From NCBI RefSeq assembly GCF_002777915.1, contig NZ_NJGE01000003.1:94339-158338 (forward strand): DNA of 64,000 bases. The letters are read 5' to 3'. Below the pieces are notes generated by a model. The model was not told the DNA's origin, did no database searches, and saw nothing but the letters and a program-made list of their open reading frames with translations. The position numbers and the translations under genes were made by a program. Shown piece after piece: positions 60,655 to 64,000 of this stretch. Numbering within the stretch: position 1 is the stretch's first letter; each line of letters starts with the position of its first letter. Source of the DNA: Bartonella tribocorum. GTDB taxonomy: Bacteria > Pseudomonadota > Alphaproteobacteria > Rhizobiales > Rhizobiaceae.

Positions 60655-60910
60655 AAAAATCACACACTATCAGCAACGTTTACAAAAAATCCAAACGCAT
60701 CATGGGCTTGATACAACTGCTAACCACCAACTGCTGGAAGAGCTCCGTGAAGAAACAAAAGAACTTGCCGCAACATTAGCCGCTCAAATAGCCCTACAAG
60801 AGGGAAATACATCACCCATCAACACATTGATTCAAAAATCCAAAAGCAAAAACGACCTAGCATCCCGTATTCGCAAAAAAATAACTCTTCTCTCCACAAA
60901 GCCCCGTTAA
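60647..60910 (+). CDS. Small helical protein, possible C-terminal part of the preceding gene
   Basis: An 87-residue frame overlapping the previous gene by 8 bases. LLEELREETKELAATLAAQI and EGNTSPINTLI resemble the C-terminal coiled coil of the same longer Rhizobiales family (ELRExIxxLAAxVAxLTAxLEGPxSPI). There is no membrane segment. Expression would depend on coupling to the upstream gene. It may be an independent small protein or half of a split gene. Confidence 0.55.
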   Translation: MREKITHYQQRLQKIQTHHGLDTTANHQLLEELREETKELAATLAAQIALQEGNTSPINTLIQKSKSKNDLASRIRKKITLLSTKPR

Positions 60911-61239
60911 ATAAGCCACCTTTTAAAACACCTTAAATGAAGAGAAAAACCAAAAAGCTTCGTTGTAACTTTTATAACCTAAATAATTTTTATTAAGCGC
61001 GACTTTTTCTTGAAGCGAAAAGACAGGATTTCTCACCCCACACCATTTATAAAAAAATCCATCTTCTTATCTAGCAATGCGACCTTTTTATCATATCACT
61101 GCCCTAAAGAGCAGCATTTTGTGAATCCTAGAAGCAAATATACTTAAAAATTTCATCACAAACTCTAACAAAAAAATACCTCCTAAGATAAACCTCCCAT
61201 AAAGCTTTCATCATAAGTTTTAAAGTTAAAAGCACGCTC
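60911..61239. other. Convergent intergenic region
   Basis: About 330 bases between convergent genes; no gene seen and no strong hairpin identified. Confidence 0.5.
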
Positions 61240-62358
61240 TCAAGAGTGATAAAAACCTCTTATTTTTTGGATAATCATATCCTGATCCGTTTGCGTCAAA
61301 TAAGGATGCATTGGTAAACTTAAAACACACTCTCCTAAAGACTCTGAAACAGAAAGAGAATCTTTTACATAAGGAAAATGTTTATAAGCTGGCTGTTGAT
61401 GCAAAGGAGTTTTATAATAAATCATTGTAGGGATAGAATTTTTTTGTAAAAAATCTTTTAATTTATCACGCTCTTTGACCTTAATCGTATATTGTGCATA
61501 AGCAGAACGAATATTTTCTTCTATTTCTGGAACTGTAACAACATCTCTTAAACCATTGGAATAACGTTGAGCAATTTCTACACGCTTTTCCATTTCATCT
61601 TCAAAAATCATAAACTTTTCGAGTAAAATTGCAGCCTGAATACTATCAAGACGCGAATTCATACCAATCCGTACATTATCATATTGTGTTTCACCTTTAC
61701 CATGAAATAAAATAGAGCGTAAAAGTTCTGCCAAGTAATCATCATTGGTCATCATAGCGCCTCCATCGCCATAACACCCTAATGGTTTTGCAGGATAAAA
61801 ACTTGTAGCAGCCACATCACCAAAAGCACCACACATAGTATTACCGCTTCTTCCCCCCATCGATTGAGCAGCATCTTCAATGACAAAAAGATTTTCCTTT
61901 GCTGCGATTTGGGCAATTTGCACATAGTCAGCAGAAAGCCCAAATAAATCAACGGCAATAATAGCCTTTGGCTTTAGCCGTCCCTCTTTTTTAACCATTT
62001 GGATAGCGTGAGAAAGTTTTTCAACATCAATATTAAATGTATCGGGTAAAACATCAACAAAAACAGGCTCAGCCCCCACCAAAGCAACCACTTCGGCCGT
62101 TGCGGAAAATGTAAAGCTAGGACAAAACACAGCATCCCCTAGACCAATATTTTTAGCCATAAGAGGCATCTTCAAAGCGTCTGTTCCATTAGCACACGCA
62201 ATGACATGTTTAACGCCAAGATACTCAGCCAATTTCTCTTCAAACTCTGTTACTTTTGGCCCTAAAATATACTGACCACTCGCGACCACATGCGCAATTG
62301 CAGAATTAATTTTATCTTCAATACGCGCACGCTGCGCCCCAAGGTCGATGAATTGCAT
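61240..62358 (-). CDS. DegT/DnrJ/EryC1/StrS-family sugar aminotransferase
   Basis: PLP-dependent transaminase acting on a keto-sugar nucleotide. The 372 residues from the ATG at 62358 (GGAG 6 bases upstream) include MQFIDLGAQ, ACANGTDAL (phosphate loop), EDAAQSMG with Asp162 binding the PLP nitrogen, and SFYPAKPLGCYGDGGA with Lys191 forming the Schiff base. It follows a Gfo/Idh/MocA dehydrogenase by 49 bases. That pair is typical of UDP-2,3-diamino-uronate synthesis (WbpB/WbpE or WlbA/WlbC type) for surface polysaccharide, but the exact sugar cannot be read from the sequence. Confidence 0.92.
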   Translation of the reverse strand: MQFIDLGAQRARIEDKINSAIAHVVASGQYILGPKVTEFEEKLAEYLGVKHVIACANGTDALKMPLMAKNIGLGDAVFCPSFTFSATAEVVALVGAEPVFVDVLPDTFNIDVEKLSHAIQMVKKEGRLKPKAIIAVDLFGLSADYVQIAQIAAKENLFVIEDAAQSMGGRSGNTMCGAFGDVAATSFYPAKPLGCYGDGGAMMTNDDYLAELLRSILFHGKGETQYDNVRIGMNSRLDSIQAAILLEKFMIFEDEMEKRVEIAQRYSNGLRDVVTVPEIEENIRSAYAQYTIKVKERDKLKDFLQKNSIPTMIYYKTPLHQQPAYKHFPYVKDSLSVSESLGECVLSLPMHPYLTQTDQDMIIQKIRGFYHS

Positions 62359-62407
62359 ATTAACTCCATTGATCATCACAAAAATGCAAAAGCGCTACTT
62401 ATCTCTT

Positions 62408-63364
62408 TTATTTACCATAATTGACACCAGCAGCTGTTAAAATTCGTAAAACCGCAATAGCATCATCACCATTTGTACGAGGCAATTGACGCGTTTGAAT
62501 ACAATAAAGAAAATGCCGTAATTCACAAGTAAGCGGAAAATCTTCACAAACATCAATGTAACTCAGCTCATCCATGCTAAAGGCCCACTCTTGATTCTCT
62601 TTCCAAACGGCAAAATGATGTATTGCCAATTTACGATTCCATGGTTCCATGTCATCAAAAACGAGCATAGCCTTTGTCCCCACAACAGTTAAACGCCTCT
62701 CACGATAAGGACTCAAGCGTGAAGCAAAAAGATGACTCCGTATACCATTTGGAAAAGTCATATGAACATGGGAAAAATCGGAAATCTGATCAACAACAGC
62801 AGTCCCCTCACCGTGAATTTTAGAAGGCTCACATCCTGTCAATGCTAAAATCATTGAGAGATCATGAGGAGCAAGATCCCATAAAGCATCGCTATGTGTG
62901 TGAAATTTTCCAAAGCCTAATCGATGAGAATAAATATATCGCACATCGCCCAATTCTCCGTTTTTCACCAATTCACACATTTTTTCAAAAGCCGGATGAA
63001 AACGTAAAATATGGCCCACCATAAAAACCCGCTTATAGTGCTCAGCCTCCTGAACTTGGCGTTTAGCATCAGCAACATTTAAGGCTATTGGTTTTTCAAC
63101 CAAAACATCTTTACCATTTTTAATAGCACGCAGCACATTTTGCGTATGAAATTGTGGAGGCAGCGCTAATACTAGCGCATCAATACTTTTATGAACGAAA
63201 AGATCATCTGGTGGAATAACCTCTACACCATACATCGTTGCAAAGCTTTCAGCACGATCAGCATTAATATCAGAAACTGCTGCTAAAGCCCCAAGAGAAT
63301 GGAGTGTCCGTATATGGTTTTCACCCCAATGACCGCATCCTAAAACCGCTACGCGTGGCACCAT
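62408..63364 (-). CDS. Gfo/Idh/MocA-family NAD(P)-dependent sugar dehydrogenase
   Basis: A 318-residue oxidoreductase. The N-terminal Rossmann fold has VAVLGCGHWGENHIRTLH (about 5-22) and the family EKP motif (DVLVEKPIALNVADAK near 92), followed by the C-terminal alpha/beta domain with DLAPHDLSMILALTG. It probably oxidises the 3-OH of a UDP-sugar, giving the keto substrate for the downstream aminotransferase. AAGG precedes the ATG. Expressed as a two-gene operon, likely for lipopolysaccharide or glycan modification. Confidence 0.92.
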   Translation of the reverse strand: MVPRVAVLGCGHWGENHIRTLHSLGALAAVSDINADRAESFATMYGVEVIPPDDLFVHKSIDALVLALPPQFHTQNVLRAIKNGKDVLVEKPIALNVADAKRQVQEAEHYKRVFMVGHILRFHPAFEKMCELVKNGELGDVRYIYSHRLGFGKFHTHSDALWDLAPHDLSMILALTGCEPSKIHGEGTAVVDQISDFSHVHMTFPNGIRSHLFASRLSPYRERRLTVVGTKAMLVFDDMEPWNRKLAIHHFAVWKENQEWAFSMDELSYIDVCEDFPLTCELRHFLYCIQTRQLPRTNGDDAIAVLRILTAAGVNYGK

Positions 63365-63523
63365 TTTTATGCCTTACCTTACTTTATCTATAAAATTGTA
63401 CTTTACATATCGAGGATAAAATAGAATGACAAGAGAAAAGCTTAAAAACGACGCTTGACATCTCACTATTCTACCCCTTATATCCGCACAAGATGTAATT
63501 ATTTGCAATTATAATTTTATTTT

Positions 63524-63600
63524 GGCGGAGTAGCTCAGTAGGTTAGAGCAGAGGAATCATAATCCTTGTGTCGGGGGTTCAAATCCCTCCTCCGCTACCA
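63524..63600 (+). tRNA. tRNA-Met (CAT), elongator
   Basis: A 77-base cloverleaf with encoded CCA. Acceptor GGCGGAG pairs with CTCCGCT (G1-U72 wobble), the anticodon loop is ATCATAA between GAGGA and TCCTT, and the T arm is CGGGGGTTCAAATCCCTC. The overall sequence matches the alphaproteobacterial elongator Met pattern. The first pair is not the C1-A72 mismatch of initiators. Confidence 0.9.
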
Positions 63601-63620
63601 TCTTTTCAGAATTGTATGTC

Positions 63621-63889
63621 TGTAGCTTGCCAGCGGTGTAGCTTGCCAGCGGGTTTTGTATATTTTGCCACCAGGTTTTGTACCAATTTATTTTGTTTCA
63701 CATGATTTTTAAGGGGTTCTCAAAGGGTCTTCAAAGACCTTTCAAAGATCATTTAAAACCTCTGTAGCTTGTCATCGGGTTTTGCACAATTTGACAGCAG
63801 GTTTTGCATCAATTTATTTTTTTCGAAGGGTTTTTAAGGGGTTCTCAAAGGGACTTCAAAGACCTTTCAAAGATTGTTTAAAGCCCCTT
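63621..63889 (+). repeat. 126-bp tandem repeat after tRNA-Met
   Basis: Two imperfect copies (63638-63763 and 63764-63889) each begin GTAGCTTG and contain GGTTTTG, TTTTTAAGGGGTTCTCAAAG and GACCTTTCAAAGAT. A short extra head, GTAGCTTGCCAGCGG, precedes them at 63622. The repeat is non-coding and lies directly downstream of the tRNA, a common integration spot. Confidence 0.8.
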
Positions 63890-64000
63890 TCGTGAATCGT
63901 TTTCTCTTTTCCTAATCACAATTGGTAATGATGAGCTCCTTACCAGCAATTGTGTTATTTAAAGAGTTACACGAATAAACTGTTTTCACCTCTTTTATAT

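Noticed and set aside
1..64000. CRISPR array
   Set aside because: No regularly spaced direct repeats of 24-40 bases were seen; the only tandem repeat (63638-63889) has no spacers.

Overview
The window looks like the chromosome of a Bartonella species (Hyphomicrobiales, Alphaproteobacteria). The evidence is the low GC content, wide gene-poor stretches full of decayed genes, a CtrA/ChpT/SciP cell-cycle set, and Rhizobiales-type families (DUF1134, ArsR-methyltransferase fusion, YcgN). I ran no database search, so genus and product names rest on recognised motifs and family knowledge.

Layout. 1-4.4 kb: division genes ftsI (cut by the window edge), ftsL and rsmH in overlapping order on the minus strand, then RNase P RNA and a lytic transglycosylase. 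4.4-13.2 kb: housekeeping genes (ettA, pncA, an ArsR-methyltransferase, a DUF475 membrane protein) separated by empty DNA. 13.4-18.9 kb: an accessory patch with two small HTH regulators, a DUF1508 protein, a membrane coiled-coil protein and a repeat protein. It carries clear operator-like dyads. 18.95-33.5 kb: tRNA-Ile(CAT), a SIMPL protein, ycgN, rpoD, dnaG, MscS and Na/Pi transporters, ubiC, yqeY and carA.

33.7-48.2 kb is a mosaic integrated island. It starts with a tyrosine integrase broken by three in-frame stops, then an AlpA-like regulator, a Toprim/zinc-finger primase and a DUF3987 protein. A 2.7-kb AT-rich stretch follows with repeated ATAGGTT motifs and several perfect palindromes. 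Next is a three-gene minus-strand operon: nitronate monooxygenase, MFS exporter and a large FAD/NAD(P)-binding protein. After that come a decayed second DUF3987 copy and a wrecked restriction-type helicase. The intact operon inside otherwise decaying island DNA is the most interesting feature of the window.

48.9-64 kb: a drug-type MFS transporter, a DUF1460 lipoprotein, a CDF metal transporter, a split TrmH-family methyltransferase and mnmA. Then comes the cell-cycle block sciP / FliJ-like / ctrA / chpT, in which ChpT would phosphorylate CtrA and SciP would restrain it. The window ends with DUF1134, a split membrane protein, a sugar aminotransferase/dehydrogenase pair, and tRNA-Met followed by a 126-bp tandem repeat.
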